DNA of 64,000 nucleotides. Origin: Bacteroidota bacterium (GTDB taxonomy: Bacteria > Bacteroidota > Bacteroidia > UBA4408). Positions within the stretch are counted from its first letter, which is position 1. Every line of letters starts with the position of its first letter. Below the pieces are notes generated by a model. It ran no database searches and was not told the origin of the DNA. It saw only the letters and a program-made list of their open reading frames with translations. The position numbers were made by a program, and so were the translations under genes. Below, in pieces: positions 43,944-54,463 of the stretch. The stretch covers positions 186,001 to 250,000 of the forward strand of contig JADKHO010000001.1 of NCBI GenBank assembly GCA_016721765.1, given 5' to 3'.

Positions 43944-46214
43944 TCATAATTTTAGGTATTTCATCACCTTGTTGGAAGATTTAATAAAATACAAGCCAGG
44001 AGCAAACTCTTGTATGTTGAGCTCAAAACTATAATCCGCAAAATTCGATTTATAAATAATTTGCCCCATACTGTTTGTAAGCGTAATTATTGATTTTTCC
44101 TTTAACTGCAGCGTAATTAAGCCATTGCCGGGATTGGGATAAATCTGCATTCCTTGGTTAGCTTGCAGTGTTTCCACTGAATTAGGTGTATAGTGCATGT
44201 TATGATAACCCAAATAACTAGCTGTATTTATTGGGTATACATACCATTGATTTTGTGCAATGGTCCAATTTGTTTCAGGGTTATTAACCAGGCTATCTCT
44301 AACTAAAGTAAAATCGGAAGTTGCCCCACCACCAGAAATCGGCCAATTTAAACCGGGATCTATTCCTACTTGTCCAATAATATCGATAGGAACATTATTC
44401 TTTTTAAGCACGATTGCGTCGTCTCCATTAAAATTGCATGCATTTGAAAGAATATCTGCAACAGCAGTAAATTGTGCTGCTGCACCTGTGTTGGCCAAAA
44501 CAAAAACATCTCCGGGAGCTAAATTGCCTGTTAATACTTGCGAATTTGTAGGTGTTGTTGAACCATTTATATAAAGTTCAACATTATAGATTGACAAATC
44601 TATAATAGAACTAGTAGGATTAAAAATTTCAAATGCCTTATTATTTGAACTACCTTCTATGTATTCAGAAAAAAATAAATCATTGCCGGTACCTGCCGGT
44701 ATACAATAAACAGTAATGTTGGCACAATTTCCGTTTGTACTGCAACCTCCCTCACCACGCACATAATATGTAGTTGTTGAACTTTGTGTTACAGTAATGC
44801 TGGTGCCTGTACCAACTAAATTTCCACCACAACTATCTGTATACCAATTCCAAGCTGCTGAACCATTAAGAGAACCACCGGTAATAGATAAAGTAACCGG
44901 ATTGTTATTGCAAACATTAGTTGCTGAACTCGACAAAACAGGTAAAGTTGCTGCAACGCAAGGGGAATAGGTATGTATATACGGACGGCAGCCCTCCACT
45001 AAATTAGACAAATTTTGTGTGTTATAAATATCTCTGTTAACGGCAAAATAGTTATTCATTGGATAATACTTCCGAATGAAACTACCATTGGTATTTGAAT
45101 AATCAAATCCATTTGTTGCTAAATACACAACCCCATTTGCAAAGTTGCTTTGCACTATATTATCGTTCGTCGCATACACTTGATCGGTTGGAAAATAGCT
45201 TGTAAAATTCAAAGTGGTATTTGTATAAACTTGTTTGGTTATTTTGTTAACAGCAAATGAATACAAGGCATATAGATTTTGACTACCAGCTCTTCCCATT
45301 CCCATAAACTGTGCATCATTATTTGAATTATTGGTTTTTAATCTAATAATTTCGCCTGCTGGGTTGCTGAATTGCATTGTGTTATTGTAAAAATATAATC
45401 CTGAAAAACTGTGGTAGGTAGTTGTAAATGCTGCTGTGCTATTGGTATAACGTGTATTACATAAGGTTCCCCAATTATTGCTATTACTTAAACATAAAGT
45501 ATACAAAATATTTAAATCACCGTTTGCATATTCTAAAAGTTGAACAGAGCCATTCGGAGCAATACCGTTGGAATAATTAAAATTATTAATTACCTCGTAA
45601 GTGCTTGTTGTGACTTTATATCTAAATAAAACACCATAGTTATTCGTTCCACCCGCTTCAGTTAACCCATAAAAATAACCATCATTGTTACAATATCTCA
45701 AGGAAGCATTTGTTCTTGGTGTGGAGCCATCAGCACCACTAAAATGATGTTTCACAAGGTAAGTATTAGCTATTGGATTCCATTCAAATAGAACTCCCAA
45801 ACCTTGACTGCCTCCTGAATAGGTCATTCCGTAATATTTTCCATTCGGATGTTTCATTAACTCTCCAACTACGTAAGCTCCTTGATTAACTGTTGTGGTT
45901 TGATAAAGAATCGAAAAAAAGTTTGTGAGTGTATTTATTTTATAAATTTTAAACAAACCTGACTGAGACGTTAATACTCCATAAATTAAACTGTCGTAAA
46001 TTCCCTTTACTAAATTACCGGTTGGAATACCATCAATTTGTGATGATAATACTTTTACAGTAGTAACCGGATTATTCAAACTTGTATCCGTTTTATAAAT
46101 AGTATAACTTGTACTATTAATTGTTGATTTGCCAACTCCCCAAATTTCAGGAGCTTGTGAAAATGAGTGTTGGCTAAAAAGAACCAATAGAACTAATAAT
46201 TTTAGGTTTTTCAT
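43944..46214 (-). CDS. T9SS-secreted surface protein with GloVer repeats, Ig-like and lamin-tail domains
   Basis: 756 aa. The signal peptide ends HSFSQ (residue ~19). Residues 90-410 have GloVer-type repeats (YYGMTYSGGSQGLGVLFEWN, YFYGLTEAGGTNNYGVLFRY). An Ig-like segment follows: PVLSSSATNVCNNNPVTLSI, YYVRGEGGCSTNGNCANITV. Then a lamin-tail domain: DLFFSEYIEGSSNNKAFEIF, DAIVLKKNNVPIDIIGQVG. The tail (QIYPNPGNGLITLQL, GLYFIKSSN) is a T9SS sorting signal. An adhesin or report-type surface protein; no enzyme site is seen. Confidence 0.85.
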   Translation of the reverse strand: MKNLKLLVLLVLFSQHSFSQAPEIWGVGKSTINSTSYTIYKTDTSLNNPVTTVKVLSSQIDGIPTGNLVKGIYDSLIYGVLTSQSGLFKIYKINTLTNFFSILYQTTTVNQGAYVVGELMKHPNGKYYGMTYSGGSQGLGVLFEWNPIANTYLVKHHFSGADGSTPRTNASLRYCNNDGYFYGLTEAGGTNNYGVLFRYKVTTSTYEVINNFNYSNGIAPNGSVQLLEYANGDLNILYTLCLSNSNNWGTLCNTRYTNSTAAFTTTYHSFSGLYFYNNTMQFSNPAGEIIRLKTNNSNNDAQFMGMGRAGSQNLYALYSFAVNKITKQVYTNTTLNFTSYFPTDQVYATNDNIVQSNFANGVVYLATNGFDYSNTNGSFIRKYYPMNNYFAVNRDIYNTQNLSNLVEGCRPYIHTYSPCVAATLPVLSSSATNVCNNNPVTLSITGGSLNGSAAWNWYTDSCGGNLVGTGTSITVTQSSTTTYYVRGEGGCSTNGNCANITVYCIPAGTGNDLFFSEYIEGSSNNKAFEIFNPTSSIIDLSIYNVELYINGSTTPTNSQVLTGNLAPGDVFVLANTGAAAQFTAVADILSNACNFNGDDAIVLKKNNVPIDIIGQVGIDPGLNWPISGGGATSDFTLVRDSLVNNPETNWTIAQNQWYVYPINTASYLGYHNMHYTPNSVETLQANQGMQIYPNPGNGLITLQLKEKSIITLTNSMGQIIYKSNFADYSFELNIQEFAPGLYFIKSSNKVMKYLKL

Positions 46215-46270
46215 TTTATATAAGTTTTTTGAGTTAATATTATTTTTATTGTAGGTCGGTTTTAAATTGA

Positions 46271-49200
46271 TTAGTTCGAAATCTGTTTGATAAATAAGTG
46301 GTTACTTGGTCTATTCGCACGTGTAACCCTTAAAAAATAAATCCCGGGTAGATATTTTTTGATGTTCATACTGTAAAAATCCGACTTAATAAAAACAGTT
46401 TCTACTATTTCTCCCATGCTATTTAAAACTGCAACGTCAGCTCCATTTGCATCAGTTATATGAATACATTCATTAGCTGGATTCGGAAAAAACTTAATGT
46501 TGCTTTGAAGACTGATTTCAGGTTCAAGAGATAAACACAAATCCACTACCTGTGCACTGTGTGCAATATTACTGCAATTATTTAAATCTGTATAAGTATA
46601 GTTTATCAAAAAACTTCCTGCACCCGATAGTGAAGGATTAAAAATACTATCGTTTGTAATACCTACACCTGTATACACTCCTCCAGCGGGTGTTGCTGCT
46701 TGCAAAACAATTGGATTGTTGGTATAACACAAAGTATCGAGTTGTGCAAAAATTATTGTTGGTAGGCTGTTTAAGGATATGATGAGTGTTTGCGGCAAAC
46801 TTGTTCCACAACCATTAGCAGCTGTAACACTAACTGTTCCGCTGCTGCCATTTGCAAATGCTAAGATGCTATTGCTTAAAGATGAACCTGACCATCCATT
46901 TGGTAAAATCCAATTATAACTGTTTGCTCCCGGTATAGAGTTTAAAGTATATGTTTGACTACTACTATCGCAAACAGAAGCTGCTCCTACAATGTTTCCT
47001 GACATAATAGGACTTTTATTTACGGCAACATTCATGGATATCGTAGCAGATGAACCACACGAATTAATAGCTGATACTGTAATATCCCCTGTGGCAACTC
47101 CTGTAGTAACATAAATCGTATTGGTAGCAGAAGTGCCAGTCCAACCTGTTGGCAAAGTCCATAAATACGACGAAGCACCTGCAACTGCAGCAACAGAATA
47201 ACTTTGCAAAGTTGATTCACAAGTGGTGTCGCTACCTAATATTGCTAAAGGGGATGGTGGCACACTACCAGTTCCTGCTAAGGAAACGGCCAATGTAGTT
47301 GGTACCGAACTACCACATGTATTTAATGCAATTACCGATATATTACCACCTGTAGTACCGGTTGTAGTTGTAATGCTGGTAGTTGTTGAAGTTCCAAACC
47401 AAGAATTTGGTAAGGTCCAGGTGTACGAAGTAGCACCTTGCACATTGTTAATTGAATAGGTTTGTGAAATCCCTGAACAAATTGAAGAAGCACCACTAAT
47501 AACACTAGGACTTGCAGGAATATCGTTTACACTTATTGGAAGTGTTGAGGAGCTTGAAGAACCACAAAGATTAGTAGCTGTTACAGAAATATTTCCTGAA
47601 GCTGAGCCTGCTGTTACAGAAGAAATACTATTGGTTGTTGAAACACCCGTCCATCCTAATGGCAATGACCATGTATAGGTAGTAGCGCCGGCAACCGTAT
47701 TGATACTGTAACTTAAGCCACTTGTCCCTGAACATACTGTTGAACCGCCACTAATTGAACCCGGGGTCGCTGGGGCTGTATTAACTGATACAGCCAATGT
47801 TTTAGGTGATGAAGTTCCGCAACTATTCGTTGCTGTTACACTTATTGTTCCACCTGAATTTCCGGAAGTTGCAACAAGGTTCACGGCAGATGAAGAACCT
47901 GACCAACCTGCCGGCAAAGTCCAATTGTAAGATGTAGCACCTGAAACAGAACTTATGCTATAACTCGTTACAGTATTAAAACAGATGTTTGTACTACCTA
48001 CAATATTTGCAGGTGATGCAGGACTTGTATTTACAGAAATAGCTTTATTCGTTTGAGCAGAAGTACCACATGAATTTGTAGCTGATACGGTTACATTTCC
48101 TGAAGATGCACCAGCATTACAACTTAATGTACTGGTAGTAGAATTACCTGTCCAACCATTAGGTAAAGTCCAACTATAACTTGACGCTCCCGCTACGGTA
48201 GAAATAGAATACGTTTGCGCGGATCCTGAACAAATTGTTGCATTCCCTGAAATTACTCCCGGGCTTGAAGGTATTGCATTTACGGTAACAGACAAGGTTC
48301 TATTAATTGAACTACATCCATTACTGCCGTTTGATTTTACTGAAATAGTACCCCCGGTATTTCCAACATTAGTTGAGATGGAAGTTGACGTTGAAGTACC
48401 TGACCATCCTGAAGGTAACGTCCATGTATAGGATGTAGCACCGCTTACTGATGCAATGCTATAGGATTGACTGGTTCCAACACATGGATTACTATTTCCA
48501 GTTATATTTCCTGGCTGCACCGGTAAAGCACTTATAGTAACATTCAATGCTCTTTGAGCTGAAAGACAACTACCATTATTTGCCGTTACATAAATTGTTA
48601 CTGGTCCAACTGTTGTGTTTGAAACAACTGTAATGCTGTTGCTTGAAGATGTGCCAGTCCAACCATTTGGCAAGGTCCATGTATAGGTAGTTGCACCGGC
48701 AACCGCAGCAACAGTATATGTTTGTGAACTACCTCCACAAATAGTAGTATTTCCCGAAATTGTACCGGGTTGTGCAGGAGCAGTACAAAACTTAATTAAA
48801 TTTCCAGCTACACCAACCGACCAACCCAATGTTGCTGAACTCATGAATACACTATGAAGTGGAACATTAAAAAATGGCGGTGCTGCTTGCACAGTCCATG
48901 TAGTTCCTCCATTTGTAGTTGTTAAGATAAGTCCGTTATCACCCGTAATCCATCCGAATGAAGAGGAAACAAAATGAACCGATCTTAGCTTGGTGGTAGT
49001 TCCGGAAGTTTGCACCGACCAGGTTGTTCCACCATTTGAGGTTGTTAAAATACTTCCATTTGATCCTACTATCCATCCCTGACTTGAACTCACAAAATAC
49101 ACATCCAATAAATTTTGGGTAGTCCCGGAAGTTTGGGTTGACCATGTTGTTCCACCATCGCTGCTCTTTTTAATCAAACCATTATCACCAACAACCCAAC

Positions 49201-49720
49201 CAACTGAGTTACTTGCAAAATAAATACTCCTTATTGAAGGATTTGTTATAACCCCGGCCGATTTTGTAGTCCATGATGAGCCTCCATTGGTGGTTGCAAT
49301 AATTACACTTCCTTCGCCAGCAGCAAAGCCATTGGTGCTTGACGAAAAGTGAACTGAATTTAAAGCATAGTTTGTTCCACTATTTACCTGTGTCCATGTA
49401 CTTCCGCCATTAGAAGTTGTGCATAGTATCGCTTGAGGACCTACCACAATACCATTGTTAACAGAAGTAAAGTGTATTCCATTCCAAACAACCAAAGAGC
49501 TTAATCCGGTTGATTGTGCTGTCCAAGTATTACCTCCATTGGTAGTTGCAATGATGTTATTTCCGCCATTTCCGGCTGCCCACCCATGTGTTGCTGATGC
49601 AAAATAAACGGTATTGAGTGTAGAATTTGCACCGGAATTTATTGATTGCCAAGACTGCGAATAACTGTCTTGCAGTGAGCATAAAATAGATAACAGAAGA
49701 ACAAGGTAATTTTTTTTCAT
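46271..49720 (-). CDS. giant T9SS surface protein with YCF48-like propeller and eight PKD/Ig-like repeats
   Basis: 1149 aa. Residues 1-21 are a signal peptide. Residues 25-310 carry about seven YCF48/BNR-type repeats (GWVVGDNGLIKKSSDGGTTW, GWIVGSNGSILTTSNGGTTW), predicted to form a propeller. Residues about 315-980 contain eight PKD-like units of about 80 aa starting P..PG.I.G...C (PGTISGNTTIC, PGNITGNSNPC, PGVISGNATIC, PSVISGASSIC), each with YTWTLPNGW. A strand-rich linker and the T9SS type A tail (IKFFPNPANECIHITD, GIYFLRVTR) end the protein. A surface adhesin or glycan-binding role is inferred. Confidence 0.88.
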   Translation of the reverse strand: MKKNYLVLLLSILCSLQDSYSQSWQSINSGANSTLNTVYFASATHGWAAGNGGNNIIATTNGGNTWTAQSTGLSSLVVWNGIHFTSVNNGIVVGPQAILCTTSNGGSTWTQVNSGTNYALNSVHFSSSTNGFAAGEGSVIIATTNGGSSWTTKSAGVITNPSIRSIYFASNSVGWVVGDNGLIKKSSDGGTTWSTQTSGTTQNLLDVYFVSSSQGWIVGSNGSILTTSNGGTTWSVQTSGTTTKLRSVHFVSSSFGWITGDNGLILTTTNGGTTWTVQAAPPFFNVPLHSVFMSSATLGWSVGVAGNLIKFCTAPAQPGTISGNTTICGGSSQTYTVAAVAGATTYTWTLPNGWTGTSSSNSITVVSNTTVGPVTIYVTANNGSCLSAQRALNVTISALPVQPGNITGNSNPCVGTSQSYSIASVSGATSYTWTLPSGWSGTSTSTSISTNVGNTGGTISVKSNGSNGCSSINRTLSVTVNAIPSSPGVISGNATICSGSAQTYSISTVAGASSYSWTLPNGWTGNSTTSTLSCNAGASSGNVTVSATNSCGTSAQTNKAISVNTSPASPANIVGSTNICFNTVTSYSISSVSGATSYNWTLPAGWSGSSSAVNLVATSGNSGGTISVTATNSCGTSSPKTLAVSVNTAPATPGSISGGSTVCSGTSGLSYSINTVAGATTYTWSLPLGWTGVSTTNSISSVTAGSASGNISVTATNLCGSSSSSTLPISVNDIPASPSVISGASSICSGISQTYSINNVQGATSYTWTLPNSWFGTSTTTSITTTTGTTGGNISVIALNTCGSSVPTTLAVSLAGTGSVPPSPLAILGSDTTCESTLQSYSVAAVAGASSYLWTLPTGWTGTSATNTIYVTTGVATGDITVSAINSCGSSATISMNVAVNKSPIMSGNIVGAASVCDSSSQTYTLNSIPGANSYNWILPNGWSGSSLSNSILAFANGSSGTVSVTAANGCGTSLPQTLIISLNSLPTIIFAQLDTLCYTNNPIVLQAATPAGGVYTGVGITNDSIFNPSLSGAGSFLINYTYTDLNNCSNIAHSAQVVDLCLSLEPEISLQSNIKFFPNPANECIHITDANGADVAVLNSMGEIVETVFIKSDFYSMNIKKYLPGIYFLRVTRANRPSNHLFIKQISN

Positions 49721-49948
49721 AGCATTAGAATGTGAGAATTATTTAGCAGTAAGACAGCACAAATCTCTTGCATAAAAAAGCTATATTCAATTAAAGTTGT
49801 ATCGATTTATCGCTTTGAATAAATCTAAGGATGCTTCGTACAAAATACAGGACAGACTCATATCAAAATAGACAAATAGCTTGTAAATACAGCCTAATAT
49901 TATTTACCTATTACATTAAGCAAGAGTATTTTTTTTTATTTTGGCTAC

Positions 49949-52870
49949 ATGATTCGATGCAGCAGTTTATTACATTTTCTATTTCTTTTAACCACAATCA
50001 CTGTATTTGCGCAATCTAGTTCAATTAATTATTCAACAGAAAATGGCCTATCTACAAACACCATTTACTGTTCCATTCAAGATTCAAATGGCTACCTTTG
50101 GTTTGGCACCAACCATGGAGTTTCAAGGTTTAATGGCTTTACATTCGAAAATTTCACGATAGATGATGGCTTAACAGACAATGAGGTATTTAAACTATTT
50201 CAAGATTCGAAAAAGCGAATTTGGTTTTTAACACACAGTGGAATTTTGTGTTATTTTTTAGAAGGAAAATTTTACAATCCACAAAACAACCCATTTTTAG
50301 CAAATCAAAAATTTTCTTCATTTTTCACAACTATTACAGAACTAACGAATGGTGATTTGCTTTTCTTTAAGGAGTATTCAACTGAATGCTATGTTTTAAA
50401 AAACAATACCTTTTCTAGGATACAATCGGGCAAAATATTCAATTTTGTTTCTTTATATAAAGCGGGAAATACACCCAAAATATTAGCATTTAAACTGGAT
50501 TCTGGAAACAATAAAATTTATTTTTTATATGACTTCATAAATGGACAACTGATTTGTAAGGATAGTATCAAAATAAATTCAATTCTAACAAATTACATTT
50601 TCTTCAATAAGTTACATATTATTTTAGATAGAGGGGAAACTGGGCAAGAAAAATTATCCATGTATTATGGGTCATCCTTATCAAAATTAAAGAAAGTCCT
50701 ACTTGATGAACAGAAAGATTTTTTTGTTTCATTTCCCTATACCATTACTCAATTCCAAAATAAACTTTACCTAAGTACTTCCTCGGGTGAATTTATTTTG
50801 AACGACAAAATTCAAGTAATTGGTAAGTTAGAAAACAATAAAGCAACAACTTCTATTTTAGTTGACTTTGAAAATGGAAAATGGCTAACCACTCGAAACA
50901 ATGGAATATATTATCATCCCAACTCTTTTGTCAATAAAATTGAAGGCTTCGATTCCAACATAAATAAAATAATTGCTAACCCATACGATGAAAACGAACT
51001 ATTTATAACAAGTGTGGGAAAATTCTTTACCTATAATTTAATTAGCAAAAAAATTAATGCAACCGCCATTAACTCTTCCTATTGGAACCAAGAGCCAATA
51101 ACCGATATAGAGTTTTTAGAAAGAGACAATTTAGTAATTTCAAGTACTGTTGGGATAGTTATAATAACTAATAAAACACAAAAATTTGCTTCGAATAAGT
51201 GGAAAGGTGGAATCAAAAAAATTCTGATAGATAAAGACTCTGTTTACTTTGCAAGATCTTCATCGGTTTTAAAACAATCGCTGAAAGATCTGTTAGTAGA
51301 TTCAGATCCGGAAAAGCAAAAAAGCCAAATAATATTTCACAAAAGAACTTTTTCGATTTGTAAGGACCTTAACAATGATATTTGGCTGGGTGCAATTGAT
51401 GGCGTTTACAAAAAAAGCAAGAATAGTTTTGAAAAATATTTCCCCAATGTAACTTCTCGAATAACATCAATTACCTATACCATTCAAAATGACCTTATTT
51501 TTTCATCAGATATTGATGGTGTTTATTGTTATAAAAATGGAAATCTTAAACACATTACAACTGCAGATGGATTAATTAGCAATCAAGTAAACTCACTATC
51601 TATCGATAATAAAAATGAATTTATATGGATTTCAACTACTAAAGGAATATCAAAATTAAATGCTAAAACTTTTTCTATAACTGAAAATATAACAGCTCCT
51701 TTGGGATTGTCTACTATTTTTATAAATGACTTATTTCCATTAAACGATTCATTAATTTTGTTTGCTACACCAACCGGTTTGTATGAATTAAATCATCAAA
51801 AAAAAATTACCTCTCCGCCTCCCTTCATTAATATAGTTGATTTACGCGTTAATTCAATCAAGCAAGTACTTGGTAAAACATTAAACTTAAGTCATACCCA
51901 AAACAATATTGAACTTAGCTTTAGTGGTATTTCTTATTTAAGTAGAAGAAACATTGAATTCTGGTATGCCTTCGGAAAAGATACCTTGAATTGGAAAAAA
52001 TCAAATTCTGCCAATTTAAACTTCTTAAGTCTTGCTCCGGACAATTATTTTTTAGCGCTAAAATGCAAAAATAGTGAGGGTACTTGGAGTAAAACGCTAG
52101 TTCTTCCCATTCAAATAAATGTACCCTTTTATAAATCATTTACATTCATAGCTACATTATTTCTGCTGCTAGTACTAAGTATTATATTATTGTTTTATTT
52201 GTACAAACGAAGAACCGAAAAAGAAAACAGAATACAATTGCTTCTTTCTGAAACTAAACAAAAGGCGCTGAGGGCTCAACTAAATCCGCATTTTATTTTT
52301 AATGCATTAAACTCTATCCAGTTTTTATTTTTATCCAATAAAGAAGAGAAAGCACAAGATTATTTAAGCAAATTTTCGACAATACTCCGCAATACACTAA
52401 ATAACTCCGATAAAACTCACGTAAGTTTACAAGAGGAATTAGTAAATCTTCAAAACTATGTTGATATTGAGAAAATAAGAAAAGAAAGTGGTTTCAACTT
52501 TGAAATACTAATCGATAAAAATATTGATAAATACAATTTGATGGTACCTTCAATGTTACTGCAACCAATTGTTGAAAATGCAATTTGGCATGGATTAGAA
52601 CATAGTAAAAATACAGGCGAAATTGTTATTCGGGTGATTCATGTGGAAGAAGATGCTGTTAAAATTAGTGTTTCAGATAATGGAATTGGATACACCAAAA
52701 GCACTGAATTAAAATCATCCACATCAAAACATCAATCAAAAGGAACAACTTTAATTTACGACCGAATTCAAGCTTTAAATAGTATCTCAGAAACTAAAGC
52801 TTCCATGAAAATTTTTGAAACACCAAATGGCACAACAGTGGAATTAATACTACCCAACAAATATGCGTAA
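49949..52870 (+). CDS. propeller-sensor histidine kinase (LytS type)
   Basis: 973 aa. The signal peptide ends at TITVFAQ, then two-component regulator propeller repeats: STENGLSTNTIYCSIQDSNG, YLWFGTNHGVSRFNG, TADGLISNQVNSL. A Y_Y_Y-type domain (around 640-725) precedes a TM helix at about 730-755. The kinase part has QLNPHFIFNALNSIQFLFL (phosphoacceptor His box), LQEELVNLQNYVDIEKIR and LQPIVENAIWHGLE, and SDNGIGY...GTTLIYDRI of the HATPase. It senses an outside polymer or glycan in related systems. The response regulator start overlaps the kinase stop by 8 bp. Confidence 0.92.
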   Translation: MIRCSSLLHFLFLLTTITVFAQSSSINYSTENGLSTNTIYCSIQDSNGYLWFGTNHGVSRFNGFTFENFTIDDGLTDNEVFKLFQDSKKRIWFLTHSGILCYFLEGKFYNPQNNPFLANQKFSSFFTTITELTNGDLLFFKEYSTECYVLKNNTFSRIQSGKIFNFVSLYKAGNTPKILAFKLDSGNNKIYFLYDFINGQLICKDSIKINSILTNYIFFNKLHIILDRGETGQEKLSMYYGSSLSKLKKVLLDEQKDFFVSFPYTITQFQNKLYLSTSSGEFILNDKIQVIGKLENNKATTSILVDFENGKWLTTRNNGIYYHPNSFVNKIEGFDSNINKIIANPYDENELFITSVGKFFTYNLISKKINATAINSSYWNQEPITDIEFLERDNLVISSTVGIVIITNKTQKFASNKWKGGIKKILIDKDSVYFARSSSVLKQSLKDLLVDSDPEKQKSQIIFHKRTFSICKDLNNDIWLGAIDGVYKKSKNSFEKYFPNVTSRITSITYTIQNDLIFSSDIDGVYCYKNGNLKHITTADGLISNQVNSLSIDNKNEFIWISTTKGISKLNAKTFSITENITAPLGLSTIFINDLFPLNDSLILFATPTGLYELNHQKKITSPPPFINIVDLRVNSIKQVLGKTLNLSHTQNNIELSFSGISYLSRRNIEFWYAFGKDTLNWKKSNSANLNFLSLAPDNYFLALKCKNSEGTWSKTLVLPIQINVPFYKSFTFIATLFLLLVLSIILLFYLYKRRTEKENRIQLLLSETKQKALRAQLNPHFIFNALNSIQFLFLSNKEEKAQDYLSKFSTILRNTLNNSDKTHVSLQEELVNLQNYVDIEKIRKESGFNFEILIDKNIDKYNLMVPSMLLQPIVENAIWHGLEHSKNTGEIVIRVIHVEEDAVKISVSDNGIGYTKSTELKSSTSKHQSKGTTLIYDRIQALNSISETKASMKIFETPNGTTVELILPNKYA

Positions 52871-53618
52871 GACGTATAGTGCATTAATAATAGATGACGA
52901 GTTAACTGCTCGTGATACAATTGAATTAATTATTAAAAAAAATGATCTTTCCATTGAGGTGATTGGTAAGGCTAAGGATGCTGATGAAGGAATTCGATTT
53001 ATAAATAAATTATCTCCCGAAATAATTTTTTTAGATATCAATATGCCTGGCAAAAGTGGAATTGAAATGCTGGAATATATTTCCACAAAAAATTTGCAAA
53101 TAATTTTTACTACTGCTTATGATGAATACGCTATCAAAGCTATTAACCTCTCTGCATGCTATTATTTACTAAAACCCATAAATGTTGCTGAGCTTAAAAA
53201 TGCAGTATCAAAAGCTATTGAAAATATTGAATTAAAAAATGATTTTTCGAAAAACATTGACTTGTTTAAAGAGATTTATGGGAAGCAACAAGCATTTGCC
53301 GAAAAAATAATTGTAAGCAATAAAAACGGTTACGAGGTTATTAAAGTTAATGATATTATTTATTTGAAAGGCGATAAAAATTATACCTGGATAGTTTTAG
53401 CTGATGGACAATATATCGCATCTAAAACGTTAAAAGAATTCGAAGATACCTTTGATAACAAACAATTTTTCAGAATTCATCAATCGTATATCATCAATAA
53501 AGACAACATTAAAAGAATACTAAATACACGTCCTGATCAAGTTGAATTATCAAACGGTATAAAACTCGGTATTGCACGTGATCGAAAGAAAGAGTTGATG
53601 GATTGGCTTAGCTCATAA
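52863..53618 (+). CDS. LytTR response regulator
   Basis: 251 aa. The receiver domain has Asp11, Asp12 and the phosphoacceptor Asp58 in IIFLDINMPGKSG, with TTAYDEYAIKAI and LLKPI. The DNA-binding LytTR domain is at about 145-250 (KIIVSNKNGYEVIKVNDIIY, FFRIHQSYIINKDNIKRIL, PDQVELSNGIKLGIARDRK). It overlaps the kinase gene by 8 bp, so the pair is co-transcribed. Targets are unknown; nearby T9SS genes are possible. Confidence 0.93.
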   Translation: MRKTYSALIIDDELTARDTIELIIKKNDLSIEVIGKAKDADEGIRFINKLSPEIIFLDINMPGKSGIEMLEYISTKNLQIIFTTAYDEYAIKAINLSACYYLLKPINVAELKNAVSKAIENIELKNDFSKNIDLFKEIYGKQQAFAEKIIVSNKNGYEVIKVNDIIYLKGDKNYTWIVLADGQYIASKTLKEFEDTFDNKQFFRIHQSYIINKDNIKRILNTRPDQVELSNGIKLGIARDRKKELMDWLSS

Positions 53619-53653
53619 AATTTAAGCGCAAGAAGTATGGTAAAAAATAAATA

Positions 53654-54463
53654 TCATAAACTGCTAATTTCTTGTTTAGAAATCTGGTCAATCATATAAT
53701 GATACTGGTCAAACATTCTTTTTTGCTCATCATACAATTTTAAAGCAAATTGTTTCGATTGGTTATACGCTTCTGAATTTCCTGTCATTTTATAGCTTAA
53801 TGAAAGATAATATCTGGCTTCCGCAAAATCGAATTCAAGAAGCTGCTTGTTTAAAATCTCAATTGCTTTTTCGTATTGCTTATTTTGATAATACATTACT
53901 CCCAAATGAAACCGATCGAAAAATCCAATATCATAATTTTTATTAGATAGCAGATTTTCCATAATCCGAATACCATCATCTAACATATTAAGTTGTTTAT
54001 AACACAGGGCTTTTACAACAGTAAGGTGATAGGTTCCGTTAGATGTATAAGCCATCTCCGTAGAACTTACTTTTTCGAGTAGTTCTATATCTTGAATCGT
54101 ACCCGAATAATCACCAAAGAATTTGTAGCGTAAAGATGCTCGGACAGGCAGATAGCTTAAAGTGTCATATTTTACTGCAAGGTCAATGTATTTTTTCCAA
54201 AGTATAAAATTGCCGGATTTTACGTAAGGTGCGGCCTTTTCCCTATAAGCATAAGCAAAGTAAGGACATATCTGAATGGCACTGTCCACTAAATGATGAA
54301 ACTCCTTGCTAAACTGATAATACTTGTTTTGGTTTTCTGATAAAAGAGTACACGCTTTATATTGTGCTGTATCTCCCTTCCACAGAAATACATTGCAATT
54401 GGGCTGAGCAGTAGCGTTTATAGTACAGAAAAGAATTAGGACAAGGGTGTTTATAGGCTTCAT
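53654..54463 (-). CDS. exported TPR-repeat protein
   Basis: 269 aa. Signal peptide ends TINATAQ. Helical repeats follow: KYYQFSKEFHHLVDSAI..YFAYAYREKAAPYVKSG, AYTSNGTYHLTVVKALCYKQ, FHLGVMYYQNKQYEKAIEIL, ARYYLSLSYKMTGNSEAYNQS, which look like TPRs that bind protein partners. Its start overlaps the next gene's stop by 4 bp, so it is translated with it. Confidence 0.75.
   Translation of the reverse strand: MKPINTLVLILFCTINATAQPNCNVFLWKGDTAQYKACTLLSENQNKYYQFSKEFHHLVDSAIQICPYFAYAYREKAAPYVKSGNFILWKKYIDLAVKYDTLSYLPVRASLRYKFFGDYSGTIQDIELLEKVSSTEMAYTSNGTYHLTVVKALCYKQLNMLDDGIRIMENLLSNKNYDIGFFDRFHLGVMYYQNKQYEKAIEILNKQLLEFDFAEARYYLSLSYKMTGNSEAYNQSKQFALKLYDEQKRMFDQYHYMIDQISKQEISSL

Noticed and set aside
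43588..44034. A 148-codon plus-strand ORF after the lpxK spacer
   Set aside because: It crosses a structured GC-rich spacer and a GCGTTACAAACGC repeat and then overlaps the end of the T9SS gene. The product has no sensible pattern.
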